From the NCBI RefSeq assembly GCF_963924675.1, contig NC_089236.1, positions 44,052,500 through 44,116,499 on the forward strand: 64,000 nt of DNA. Reading direction: 5' to 3'. The translations under genes were made by a program, and so were the position numbers. Shown here piece by piece: positions 51,106 through 63,551 of the stretch. How positions within the stretch are numbered: position 1 is the stretch's first letter; each line of letters starts with the position of its first letter. Source of the stretch: Phocoena phocoena. Taxonomy: Eukaryota; Chordata; Mammalia; Artiodactyla; Phocoenidae. Below the pieces are notes generated by a model that searched no databases, was not told where the DNA came from, and worked only from the letters and a program-made list of their open reading frames with translations.

Positions 51106-53868
51106 GTGACTTCAGGTACGAGGTCCGCGAAATATGCAAAGCAGAGTGTTTTCTCTTGGCAGCTCACACAAGGGCGGCAACCGGTATTTCCTGGGTGTTT
51201 CGGACACACCAGAAATCGTATCCTGAAGCTGTTCGAGGGCTCTGGAAATAGAGCTCTCCTCAAGGAACGCGCAGTGTGTTGCCCATCACTCGGCACGCAC
51301 GCAGGGCATCGGAGGGGAAGACCACTGGGCCTCGATGTTGCTCAGCTGGTCCACCGGGGTTCTGGAGATGCTCACTGCCAATGGAGGAAAATGGATGCAA
51401 ACCAGAGGGGCCTACGAGTCCTCAGAAGGGTACTTCCCTGAAAGTAAAGGCGAAGAGCTACAAAGAACTCGTGGAAACAGCTGCATGCCTCCCTTTCTGC
51501 CCGGCTACTCAGGGCCTAACCTGGAGGCAAGTTCTCACGTTGAGTTTCTCTTGAATTCTAGAGCTTGTCAGGCTGACCACCACGGCGGCCATGGAAGCAC
51601 CTGGTTTATACCGAGCAAACTCAGTTTCTTCCCAGAAGCATTCCTACAGGGTTCCCAGGCCTGTCAACAGCAGGGATTTCAGGTAGCTTCAAGGCACCGT
51701 GAATGCAGCCTTCCAAATTGGAAAGCGAGGATGTTTAAATCAGGCCCCCGATTTCAGGCGCAAACACAGCATACATTGCTGTTGTTTCTAACAAGTCAAA
51801 ACAGACAGAGGGCCCATTGTGATTGCTTGCCTGAATTAGCTTCTCGAATCAGAGGGTTCTGCATCAAGTGGACTACCTCAACCAAGGAACGCCCTACCTA
51901 CTCCTCTGGGGCCTGTGGCTATTCAGAAGCCTGCATTGCCACCGCAAGTAGCGGACTGAAATTAAAGTAAGAACGCAAGGGGACTTTCTTCTGGAGGCAC
52001 CTTGAATTCAGGCAGGAGGTCCTTGATGGAATGCGAGGCCGAGGGTGCTCTCAGTGCAGGTCAGACTAGGGCAAGGCGTAAGACCTCAAGGCCTGTGAGA
52101 CGTGCCAAAATTCTGTTCGTGAACGTGTGGGTGTGATGGGGAAATTAAGCTGCTTTGGTGGAGACTGCTGTGCGTTTCCCTACCCTCGGCGTAGAGAGAG
52201 TTGGTTCCAAAGGGCTACGGGGCTGGATGTTGCTTAGTACACCTAGGGGGTCCTGTGGTTAGTCTGTGTTCCAGCCGGGACCAGGGAGCCCACGCGATTT
52301 TCCTAGGTGTCCGGAAAACTCTACTGCCATAAAAGATATGCAGAGCAGAGGCTACGGCCTCATGGAAAGTGCTGCACGCCTCCGTTTCTGCAGGGCAAGT
52401 CCGGCCTTAACCTACAGGCATGTGCTTACACTGAGTGTCCCGTTAGCGACACAGCTTTGAAAGATGCTGACTTTCTCCTCGAGCTGAGTGACTTCAGGTA
52501 CGAGGTCCGCGAAGTATGCAAAGCAGAGTGTTTTCTCTTGGCAGCTCACACAAGGGCAGCAACCGGTATTTCCTGGGTGCTTCGGACACACCAGAAATCG
52601 TGTCCTGAAGCTGTTTGAGGGCTCTGGAAATAGAGCTCTCCTCAAGGAACGCGCAGTGTGTTTCCCACCCATCGGCACGCACGTAGGGCATCAGAGGGGA
52701 AGACCACTGGGCGTCGATGTTGCTCAGCTGGTCCACCGGGGTCTGGAGATGCTCACTGACAATGGAGGAAAATGGATTCAAACCAGAGGGGCCTACGAGT
52801 CCTCAGAAGGGTACTTCCCTCAAAGTAAAGACGAAGAGCTACTAAGAACTCGTGGAAACAGCTGCATGCCTCCCTTTCTGCCCGGCTACTCAGGGCCTAA
52901 CCTGGAGGCAAGTTCTCACGTTGAGTTTCTCTTGACTTCTAGAGCTTGTCAGGCTGACCACCACGGCGGCCATGGAAGCACCTCGTTTAGACCGACCAAA
53001 CTCAGTTTCTTCCCAGAAGCATTCCTACAGGGTTCCCAGGCCTGTCAAGAGCAGGGATTTCAGGTAGCTTCAAGGCACCGTGAATGCAGCCTTCCAAATT
53101 GGAAAGCGAGGATGTTTAAATCAGGCCCCCGATTTTAGGCGCAAACACAGCATACATTGCTGTTGTTTCTAACAAGTCAAAAGAGACACACGGCCCCTTG
53201 TGTTTGCTTGCCTGAATCAGCTTCTCGAAGCAGGGGGGTTGTGCATCAAGTGGACTACCTCAACCAAGGAACGCCCTAGCTACTCCTCTGGGGCCTGTGG
53301 CTATTCAGAAGCCTGCATTGCCACCGCAAGGGGCGGACTGAAATTGCAGTAAGAACGCAAGGGGACTTTCTTCTGGAGGCACGGTGACTTCAGGCAGGAG
53401 GTCCTAGATGGAATGCGAGGCCGAGGGTGCTCTCAATGCAGCTCAGACTAGGGCAAGGCGTAAGACCTCAAGGCCTGTGAGACCTGCCAAAATTGTGTTC
53501 GTGAACGTGTGGGTGTGATGGGGAAATTAAGCTGCTTCGGTGGAGACTGCTGTGCGTTTCACTACCCTCAGCGTAGAGAGAGTGGCTCCAAAGGGCTACG
53601 GGGCTGGATGTTGCTTAGGAGACCTAAGGGGTCCTGGGGTTAGTCTGCGTTACAGCCCGGAACAGGAAGCCCACGCGATTGTCCTAAGTGTCCGGAAAAC
53701 TCTACTGCCATAAAAGATATGCAGAGCAGAGACTACGGCCTCATGGAAAGTGCTGCACGCCTCCGTTTCTGCAGGGCAAGTCCGGCCTTAACCTACAGGT
53801 ATGTGCTCACACTGAGTGTCCCGTTAGCGACACAGCTTTGAAAGATGCTGACTTTCTCCTCGAGCTGA
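51106..53868. repeat. Units M36-M37
   Basis: Units are M36 51106-52487 and M37 52488-53868. M36 joins an M32/M33-like first half to an M26-like second half (acagacagagggcccattg). It contains two EcoRI sites (51553, 52004) and an extra T near 51361 that breaks the long frame. M37 is type Y in its second half. Its upstream segment has ctttggtgg, which removes the CpG from the CENP-B-box-like motif. Confidence 0.75.
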
Positions 53869-56800
53869 GTGACTTCAGGTACGAGGTCCGCGAAGTATGC
53901 AAAGCAGAGTGTTTTCACTTGGCAGCTCACAAAAGGGCGGCAACCGGTATTTCCTGGGCGCTTCGGACACACCAGAAATCGTGTCCTGAAGCTGTTTGAG
54001 GGCTCTGGAAATAGAGCTCTCCTCAAGGAACGCGCAGTGTGTTGCCCATCACTCGGCACGCACGGAGGGCATCGGAGGGGAAGACCACTGGGCCTCGATG
54101 TTGCTCAGCTGGTCCACCGGGGTCTGGAGATACTCACTGACAATGGAGGAAAATGGATGCAAACCAGAGGGGCCTACGAGTCCTCAGAAGGGTACTTCCC
54201 TGAAAGTAAAGGCGAAGAGCTACTAAGAACTCGTGGAAACAGCTGCATGCCTCCCTTTCTGCCCGGCTACTCAGGGCCTAACCTGGAGGCAAGTTCTCAC
54301 GTTGAGTTTCTCTTGACTTCTAGAGCTTGTCAGGCTGACCACCACGGCGGCCATGGAAGCACCTGGTTTAGACCGACCAAACTCAGTTTCTTCCCAGAAG
54401 CATTCCTACAGGGTTCCCAGGCCTGTCAACAGCAGGGATTTCAGGTAGCTTCAAGGCACCGTGAATGCAGCCTTCCAAATTGGAAAGCGTGGATGTTTAA
54501 ATCAGGCCCCCGATTTCATGGGCAAACACAGCATACATTGCTGTTGTTTCTAACAAGTCAAAAGAGACACATGGCCCCTTGTGTTTTCTTGCCTGAATCA
54601 GCTTCTCGAAGCACGGGGTTGTGCATCAAGTGGACTGCCTCAACTAAGGAACGCCCTACCTACTCCTCTGGGGCCTGTGGCTATTCAGAAGCCTGCATTG
54701 CCACCGCAAGAACCGGACTGAAATTGCAGTAAGAACGCAAGGGGACTTTCTTCTGGAGGCACGGTGACTTCAGGCAGGAGGTCCTAGATGGAATGCGAGG
54801 CCGAGGGTGCTCTCAGTGCAGGTCAGACTAGGGCAAGGCGTAAGACCTCAAGGCCTGTGAGACGTGCGAAAATTCTGTTCGTGAACGTGTGGGTGTAATG
54901 GGGAAATTAAGCTGCTTCGGTGGAGACTGCTGTGCGTTTCCCTACCCTCGGCGTAGAGAGAGTGGCTCCAAAGGGCTACGGGGCTGGATGTTGCTTAGGA
55001 GACCTATGGGGTCCTGGGGTTAGTCTGTGTTCCAGCCGGGAACAGGGAGCCCACGCGATTTTCCTAGGTGTCCGGAAAACTCTACTGCCATCAAAAATAT
55101 GCAGAGCAGAGGCTACAGTCTCATGGAAAGTGCTGCACCCCTCCGTTTCTACAGGGCAAGTCCGGCCTTAACCTACAGGCATGTGCTCACACTGAGTGTC
55201 CCGTTAGCGACACAGCTTTGAAAGATGCTGACTTTCTCCTCGAGCTGAGTGACTTCAGGTACGAGGTCCGCGAAGTATGCAAAGCAGAGTGTTTTCTCTT
55301 GGCAGCTCACACAAGGGCGGCAACCGGTGTTTCCTGGGCGCTTCGGACACACCAGATATCGTATCCTGAAGCTGTTTGAGAGCTCTGGAAATAGAGCTCT
55401 CCTCAAGGAACACGCAGTGTGTTGCCCATCACACGGCACGCACGGAGGGCATCCGAGGGGAAGACCACTGGGCCTCGATGTTGCTCAGCTGGTCCACCGG
55501 GGTCTGGAGATACTCACTGACAATGGAGGAAAATGGATGCAAACCAGAGGGGCCTACGAGTCCTCAGAAGGGTACTTCCCTGAAAGTAAAGGCGAAGAGC
55601 TACTAAGAACTCGTGGAAACAGCTGCATGCCTCCCTTTCTGCCCGGCTACTCAGGGCCTAACCTGGAGGCAACTTCTCACGTTGAGTTTCTCTTGACTTC
55701 TAGAGCTTGTCAGGCTGACCACCACGGCGGCCATGGAAGCACCTGGTTTAGACCGACCAAACTCAGTTTCTTCCCAGAAGCATTCCTACAGGGTTCCCAG
55801 GCCTGTCAACAGCAGGGATTTCAGGTACCTTCAAAGCACCGTGAATGCAGCCTTCCAAATTGGAAAGCGAGGATGTTTAAATCAGGCCCCCGATTTTAGG
55901 CGCAAACACAGCATACATTGCTGTTGTTTCTAACAAGTCAAAAGAGACACACGGCCCCTTGTGTTTGCTTGCCTGAATCAGCTTCTCGAAGCAGGGGGTT
56001 GTGCATCAAGTGGACTGCCTCAACCAAGGAACGCCCTAGCTACTCCTCTGCGGCCTGTGGCTATTCAGAAGCCTGCATTGCCACCGCAAGAAGCGGACTG
56101 AAATTGCAGTAAGAACGCAAGGGGACTTTCTTCTGGAGGCACGGTGACTTCAGGCAGGAGGTCCTAGATGGAATGCGAGGCCGAGGGTGCTCTCAGTGCA
56201 GCTCAGACTAGGGCAAGGCGTAGGACCTCAAGGCCTGTGAGACGTGCCAAAATTCTGTTCGTGAACGTGTGGGTGTGATGGGGAAATTAAGCTGCTTCGG
56301 TGGAGACTGCTGTGCATTTCCCTACCCTCGGCGTAGAGAGAGTGGCTCCAAAGGGCTACGGGGCTGGATGATGCTTAGAAGACCTAAGGGGTCCTGGGGT
56401 TAGTCTGTGTTCCAGCCGGGAACATGGAGCCCACGCGATTTTCCTAGGTGTCCGGAAAACTCTACTGCCATAAAAGATATGCAGAGCAGAGGCTACGGCC
56501 TCATGGAAAGTGCTGCACGCCTCCGTTTCTGCAGGGCAAGTCCAGCCTGAACCTACAGGCATGTGCTCACACTGAGTGTCCCGTTAGCGACACAGCTTTG
56601 AAAGATGCTGACTTTCTCCTCGAGCTGAGTGACTTCAGGTACGAGGTCCGCGAAGTATGCAAAGCAGAGTGTTTTCTCTTGGCTGCTCACAAAAAGGCGG
56701 CAACCGGTATTTCCTGGGCGCTTCGGACACACCAGAAATCGTGTCCTGAAGCTGTTTGAGGGCTCTGGAAATAGAGCTCTCCTCATGGAACGCGCAATGT

Positions 56801-58030
56801 GTTGCCCATCATTCCGCACGCACGGAGGGCATCCGAGGGGAAGACCACTGGGCCTCGATGTTGCTCAGCTGGTCCACCGGGGTCTGGAGATACTCACTGA
56901 CAATGGAGGAAAATGGATGCAAACCAGAGGGGCCTACGAGTCCTCAGAAGGGTACTTCCCTGAAAGTAAAGGCGAAGAGCTACTAAGAACTCGTGGAAAC
57001 AGCTGCATGCCTCCCTTTCTGCCCGGCTACTCAGGGCCTAACCTGGAGGCAAGTTCTCATGTTGAGTATCTCTTTACTTCTAGAGCTTGTGAGGCTGACC
57101 ACCACGGAGGCCATGGAAGCACCTGCTTTAGACCGAGCAAACTCAGTTTCTTCCCAGAAGCATTCCTACAGGGTTCCCAGGCCTGTCAACAGCAGGGATT
57201 TCAGGTAGCTACAAGGCACCGTGAATGCAGCCTTCCAAATTGGAAAGCGAGGATGTTTAAATCAGGCCCCCGATTTCAGGCGCAAACACACCATACATGG
57301 CTGTTGTTTCTATCAAGTCAAAAGAGACACATGGCCCCTTGTGTTTGCTTGCCTGAATCAGCTTCTCGAAGCAGGGGGTTGTGCATCAAGTGGACTACCT
57401 CAACTAAGGAACGCCCTAGCTACTCCTCTGGGGCCTGTGGCTATTCAGAAGCCTGCATTGCCACCGCAAGAACCGGACTGAAATTGCAGTAAGAACGCAA
57501 GGGGACTTTCTTCTGGAGGCACGGTGACTTCAGTCAGGAGGTCCTAGATGGAATGCGAGGCCGAGGGTGCTCTCAGTGCAGCTCAGACTAGGGCAAGGCG
57601 TAAGACCTCAAGGCCTGTGAGACGTGCCAAAATTCTGTTCGTGAACGTGTGGGTGTGATGGGGAAAGTAAGCTGCTTCGTTGGAGACTGCTCTGCGTTTC
57701 CCTACCCTCGGCGTAGAGAGAGTTGGCTCCAAAGGGCTACGGGGCTGGATTAAGCTTAGGAGACCTAGGGGGTCCTGGGGTTAGTCTGTGTTCCAGCCGG
57801 GAACAGGGAGCCCACGCAATTTTCCTAGGTGTTCGGAAAACTCTACTGCCATAAAAGATATGCAAAAAAAAAAAAAAGATATGCAGAGCAGAGGCTACGG
57901 CCTCATGGAAAGTGCTGCACGCCTCCGTTTCTGCAGGGCAAGTCCGGCCTTAACCTACAGGCATGTGCTCACACTGAGTGTCCCGTTAGCGACACAGCTT
58001 TGAAAGATGCTGACTTTCTCCTCGAGCTGA
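53869..58030. repeat. Units M38-M40
   Basis: Units are M38 53869-55248 (type X), M39 55249-56628 and M40 56629-58030. M40 is 1,402 bp because of a poly(A) footprint. Its first part has ggctgctcacaaaaagg, ctcatggaacgcgcaatg and cattccgcacg, all repeated in M45. M39 has gatatcg and ggaacacgc, shared with M41 and M43. Confidence 0.75.
57853..57884 (+). mobile_element. Poly(A) tract with perfect 11-bp target duplication in M40
   Basis: aaaagatatgc at 57853-57863 is repeated perfectly at 57874-57884, with ten A between (57864-57873). This adds 21 bp to the unit. The left boundary is ccat|aaaag, a good L1-endonuclease-type target. The site is exactly that of the M4 footprint about 51 kb to the left, but tract length and target-copy substitutions differ. 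Confidence 0.62.
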
Positions 58031-61000
58031 GTGACTTCAGGTACGAGGTCCGCGAAGTATGCAAAGCAGAGTGTTTTCTCTTGGCAGCTCACACAAGGGC
58101 GGCAACCGGTATTTCCTGGGCGCTTCGGACACACCAGATATCGTGTCCTGAAGCTGTTTGAGGGCTCTGGAAATAGAGCTCTCCTCAAGGAACACGCAGT
58201 GTGTTGCCCATCACTCGGCACGCACGGAGGGCATCCGAGGGGAAGACCACTGGGCCTCGATGTTGCTCAGCTGGTCCACCGGGGTCTGGAGATACTCACT
58301 GACAATGGAGGAAAATGGATGCAAACCAGAGGGGCCTACGAGTCCTCAGAAGGGTACTTCCCTCAAAGTAAAGACGAAGAGCTACTAAGAACTCGTGGAA
58401 ACAGCTGCATGCCTCCCTTTCTGCCCGGCTACTCAGGGCCTAACCTGGAGGCAACTTCTCACGTTGAGTTTCTCTTGACTTCTAGAGCTTGTCAGGCTGA
58501 CCACCACGGCGGCCATGGAAGCACCTGGTTTAGACCGACCAAACTCAGTTTCTTCCCAGAAGCATTCCTACAGGGTTCCCAGGCCTGTCAAGAGCAGGGA
58601 TTTCAGGTAGCTTCAAGGCACCGTGAATGCAGCCTTCCAAATTGGAAAGCGAGGATGTTTAAATCAGGCCCCCGATTTTAGGCGCAAACACAGCATACAT
58701 TGCTGTTGTTTCTAACAAGTCAAAAGAGACACACGGCCCCTTGTGTTTGCTTGCCTGAATCAGCTTCTCGAAGCAGGGGGGTTGTGCATCAAGTGGACTG
58801 CCTCAACCAAGGAACGCCCTAGCTACTCCTCTGGGGCCTGTGGCTATTCAGAAGCCTGCATTGCCACCGCAAGGGGCGGACTGAAATTGCAGTAAGAACG
58901 CAAGGGGACTTTCTTCTGGAGGCACGGTGACTTCAGGCAGGAGGTCCTAGATGGAATGCGAGGCCGAGGGTGCTCTCAATGCAGCTCAGACTAGGGCAAG
59001 GCGTAAGACATCAAGGCCTGTGAGACCTGCCAAAATTGTGTTCGTGAACGTGTGGGTGTGAAGGGGAAATTAAGCTGCTTCGGTGGAGACTGCTGTGCGT
59101 TTCACTACCCTCGGCGTAGAGAGAGTGGCTCCAAAGGGCTACGGGGCTGGATGTTGCTTAGGAGACCTAAGGGGTCCTGGGGTTAGTCTGTGTTACAGCC
59201 CGGAACAGGAAGCCCACGCGATTGTCCTAAGTGTCCGGAAAACTCTACTGCCATAAAAGATATGCAGAGCAGAAACTACGGCCTCATGGAAAGTGCTGCA
59301 CGCCTCCGTTTCTGCAGGGCAAGTCCGGCCTTAACCTACAGGCATGTGCTCACACTGAGTGTCCCGTTAGCGACACAGCTTTGAAAGATGCTGACTTTCT
59401 CCTCGAGCTGAGTGACTTCAGGTACGAGGTCCGCGAAGTATGCAAAGCAGAGTGTTTTCTCTTGGCAGCTCACACAAGGGCGGCAACCGGTATTTCCTGG
59501 GCGCTTCGGACACACCAGAAATCGTGTCCTGAAGCTGTTTGAGGGCTCTGGAAATAGAGCTCTCCTCAAGGAACGCGCAGTGTGTTGCCCATCACTCGGC
59601 ACGCACGGAGGGCATCGGAGGGGAAGACCACTGGGCCTCGATGTTGCTCAGCTGGTCCACCGGGGTCTGGAGATGCTCACTGACAATGGAGGAAAATGGA
59701 TGCAAACCAGAGGGGCCTACGAGTCCTCAGAAGGGTACTTCCCTGAAAGTAAAGGCGAAGAGCTACTAAGAACTCGTGGAAACAGCTGCATGCCTCCCTT
59801 TCTACCCAGCTACTCAGGGCCTAACCTGGAGGCAAGTTCTCACGTTGAGTTTCTCTTGAATTCTAGAGCTTGTCAGGCTGACCACCACGGCAGCCATGGA
59901 AGCACCTGGTTTATACCGAGCAAACTCAGTTTCTTCCCAGAAGCATTCCTACAGGGTTCCCAGGCCTGTCAACAGCAGGGATTTCAGGTAGCTTCAAGGC
60001 ACCGTGAATGCAGCCTTCCAAATTGGAAAGGGAGGATGTTTAAATCAGGCCCCCGATTTCAGGCGCAAACACAGCATACATTGCTGTTGTTTCTAACAAG
60101 TCAAAACAGACAGAGGGCCCATTGTGATTGCTTGCCTGAATCAGCTTCTCGAAGCAGAGGGTTCTGCATCAAGTGGACTACCTCAACCAAGGAACGCCCT
60201 AGCTACTCCTCTGGGGCCTGTGGCTATTCAGAAGCCTGCATTGCCACCGCAAGAAGCGGACTGAAATTAAAGTAAGAACGCAAGGGGACTTTCTTCTGGA
60301 GGCACGGTGACTTCAGGCAGGAGGTCCTTGATGGAATGCGAGGCCGAGGGTGCTCTCAGTGCAGGTCAGACTAGGGCAAGGCGTAAGACCTCAAGGCCTG
60401 TGAGACGTGCCAAAATTCTGTTCGTGAACGTGTGGGTGTGATGGGGAAATTAAGCTGCTTCGGTGGAGACTGCTGTGCGTTTCCCTACCCTCGGCGTAGA
60501 GAGAGTGGCTCCAAAGGGCTACGGGGCTGGATGTTGCTTAGGAGACCTATGGGGTCCTGGGGTTAGTCTGTGTTCCAGCCGGGACCAGGGAGCCCACGCG
60601 ATTTTCCTAGGTGTCCGGAAAACTCTACTGCCATAAAAGATATGCAGAGCAGAGGCTACGGCCTCATGGAAAGTGCTGCACGCCTCCGTTTCTGCAGGGC
60701 AAGTCCGGCCTTAACCTACAGGCATGTGCTCACACTGAGTGTCCCGTTAGCGACACAGCTTTGAAAGATGCTGACTTTCTCCTCGAGCTGAGTGACTTCA
60801 GGTACGAGGTCCGCGAAGTATGCAAAGCAGAGTGTTTTCTCTTGGCAGCTCACACAAGGGCGGCAACCGGTATTTCCTGGGCGCTTCGGACACACCAGAT
60901 ATCGTGTCCTGAAGCTGTTTGAGGGCTCTGGAAATAGAGCTCTCCTCAAGGAACACGCAGTGTGTTGCCCATCACTCGGCACGCACGGAGGGCATCCGAG

Positions 61001-63551
61001 GGGAAGACCACTGGGCCTCGATGTTGCTCAGCTGGTCCACCGGGGTCTGGAGATACTCACTGACAATGGAGGAAAATGGATGCAAACCAGAGGGGCCTAC
61101 GAGTCCTCAGAATGGTACTTCCCTGAAAGTAAAGGCGAAGAGCTACTAAGAACTCATGGAAACAGCTGCATGCCTCCCTTTCTGCCCGGCTACTCAGGGC
61201 CTAAACTGGAGGCAAGTTCTCACGTTGAGTTTCTCTTGAATTCTAGAGCTTGTCAGGCTGACCACCACGGCGGCCATGGAAGCACCTGGTTTAGACCGAG
61301 CAAACTCAGTTTCTTCCCAGAAGCATTCCTACAGGGTTCCCAGGCCTGTCAACATCAGGGATTTCAGGTAGCTTCAAGGCACCGTGAATGCAGCCTTCCA
61401 AATTGGAAAGCGAGGATGTTTAAATCAGGCCCCCGATTTCAGGCGCAAACACAGCATACATTGCTGTTGTTTCTAACAAGTCAAAACAGACAGAGGGCCT
61501 ATTGTGATTGCTTGCCTGAATCAGCTTCTCGAAGCAGGGGGTTGCGCATCAAGTGGACTACCTCAACCAAGGAACGCCCTAGCTACTCCTCTGGGGCCTG
61601 TGGCTATTCAGAAGCCTGCATTGCCACCGCAAGAAGCGGACTGAAATTGCAGTAAGAACGCAAAGGGACTTTCTTCTGCAGGCACGGTGACTTCAGACAG
61701 GAGGTCCTAGATGGAATGCGAGGCCGAGGGTGCTCTCAGTGCAGCTCAGACTAGGGCAAGGCGTAAGACCTCAAGGCCTGTGAGACGTGCCAAAATTCTG
61801 TTCGTGAACGTGTGGGTGTGATGGGGAAATTAAGCTGCTTCGGTGGAGACTGCTGTGCGTTTCCCTACCCTCGGCGTAGAGAGAGTGGCTCCAAAGGGCT
61901 AAGGGGCTGGATGTTGCTTAGGAGACCTAAGGGGTCCTGGGGTTAGTCTGTGTTCCAGCCCGGAACAGGAAGCCCACGCGATTTTCCTAAGTGTCCGGAA
62001 AACTCTACTGCCATAAAATATATGCAGAGCAGAGGCTACGGCCTCATGGAAAGTGCTGCACGCCTCCGTTTCTGCAGGGCAAGTCCGGCCTTAACCTACA
62101 GGCATGTGCTCACACTGAGTGTCCCGTTAGCGACACAGCTTTGAAAGATGCTGACTTTCTCCTCGAGCTGAGTGACTTCAGGTACGAGGTCCGCGAAGTA
62201 TGCAAAGCACAGTGTTTTTTCTTGGCAGCTCACACAAGGGCGGCAACCGGTATTTCCTGGGCGCTTCGGACACACCAGAAATCGTGCCCTGAAGCTGTTT
62301 GAGGGCTCTGGAAATAGAGCTCTCCTCAAGGAACGCGCAGTGTGTTTCCCATCACTCGGCACGCACGGAGGGCATCCGAGGGGAAGACCACTGGGCCTCG
62401 ATGTTGCTCAGCTGGTCCACCGGGGTCTGGAGATACTCACTGACAATGGAGGAAAATGGATGCAAACCAGAGGGGCCTACGAGTCCTCAGAAGGGTACTT
62501 CCCTCAAAGTAAAGATGAAGAGCTACTAAGAACTCGTGGAAACAGCTGCATGCCTCCCTTTCTGCCCGGCTACTCAGGGCCTAACCTGGAGGCAAGTTCT
62601 CACGTTGAGTTTCTCTTGACTTCTAGAGCTTGTCAGGCTGACCACCACGGCGGCCATGGAAGCACCTGGTTTAGACCGACCAAACTCAGTTTCTTCCCAG
62701 AAGCATTCCTACAGGGTTCCCAGGCCTGTCAAGAGCAGGGATTTCAGGTAGCTTCAAGGCACCGTGAATGCAGCCTTCCAAATTGGAAAGCGAGGATGTT
62801 TAAATCAGGCCCCCGATTTTAGGCGCAAACACAGCATACATTGCTGTTGTTTCTAACAAGTCAAAAGAGACACACGGCCCCTTGTGTTTGCTTGCCTGAA
62901 TCAGCTTCTCGAAGCAGGGGGGTTGTGCATCAAGTGGACTGCCTCAACCAAGGAACGCCCTAGCTACTCCTCTGGGGCCTGTGGCTATTCAGAAGCCTGC
63001 ATTGCCACCGCAAGGGGCGGACTGAAATTGCATTAAGAACGCAAGGGGACTTTCTTCTGGAGGCACGGTGACTTCAGGCAGGAGGTCCTAGATGGAATGC
63101 GAGGCCGAGGGTGCTCTCAGTGCAGCTCAGACTAGGGCAAGGCGTAGGACCTCAAGGCCTGTGAGACGTGCCAAAATTCTGTTCGTGAACGTGTGGGTGT
63201 GATGGGAAAATTAAGCTGCTTCGGTGGAGACTGCTGTGCGTTTCCCTACCCTCGGCGTAGAGAGAGTGGCTCCAAAGGGCTACGGGGCTGGATGATGCTT
63301 AGAAGACCTAAGGGGTCCTGGGGTTAGTCTGTGTTCCAGCCGGGAACATGGAGCCCACGCGATTTTCCTAGGTGTCCGGAAAACTCTACTGCCATAAAAA
63401 TATGCAGAGCAGAGGCTACGGCCTCATGGAAAGTGCTGCACGCCTCCGTTTCTGCAGGGCAAGTCCGGCCTGAACCTACAGGCATGTGCTCACACTGAGT
63501 GTCCCGTTAGCGACACAGCTTTGAAAGATGCTGACTTTCTCCTCGAGCTGA
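58031..63551. repeat. Units M41-M44
   Basis: Units are M41 58031-59411 (type Y), M42 59412-60791, M43 60792-62171 and M44 62172-63551 (type Y). M42 and M43 share the cttgaattctag EcoRI variant (59858, 61238) and the acagacagagggcc type second half. M41 and M43 share gatatcgtgtcc and ggaacacgc. M44 has aaagatgaagagc, shared only with the partial M45. Confidence 0.76.
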
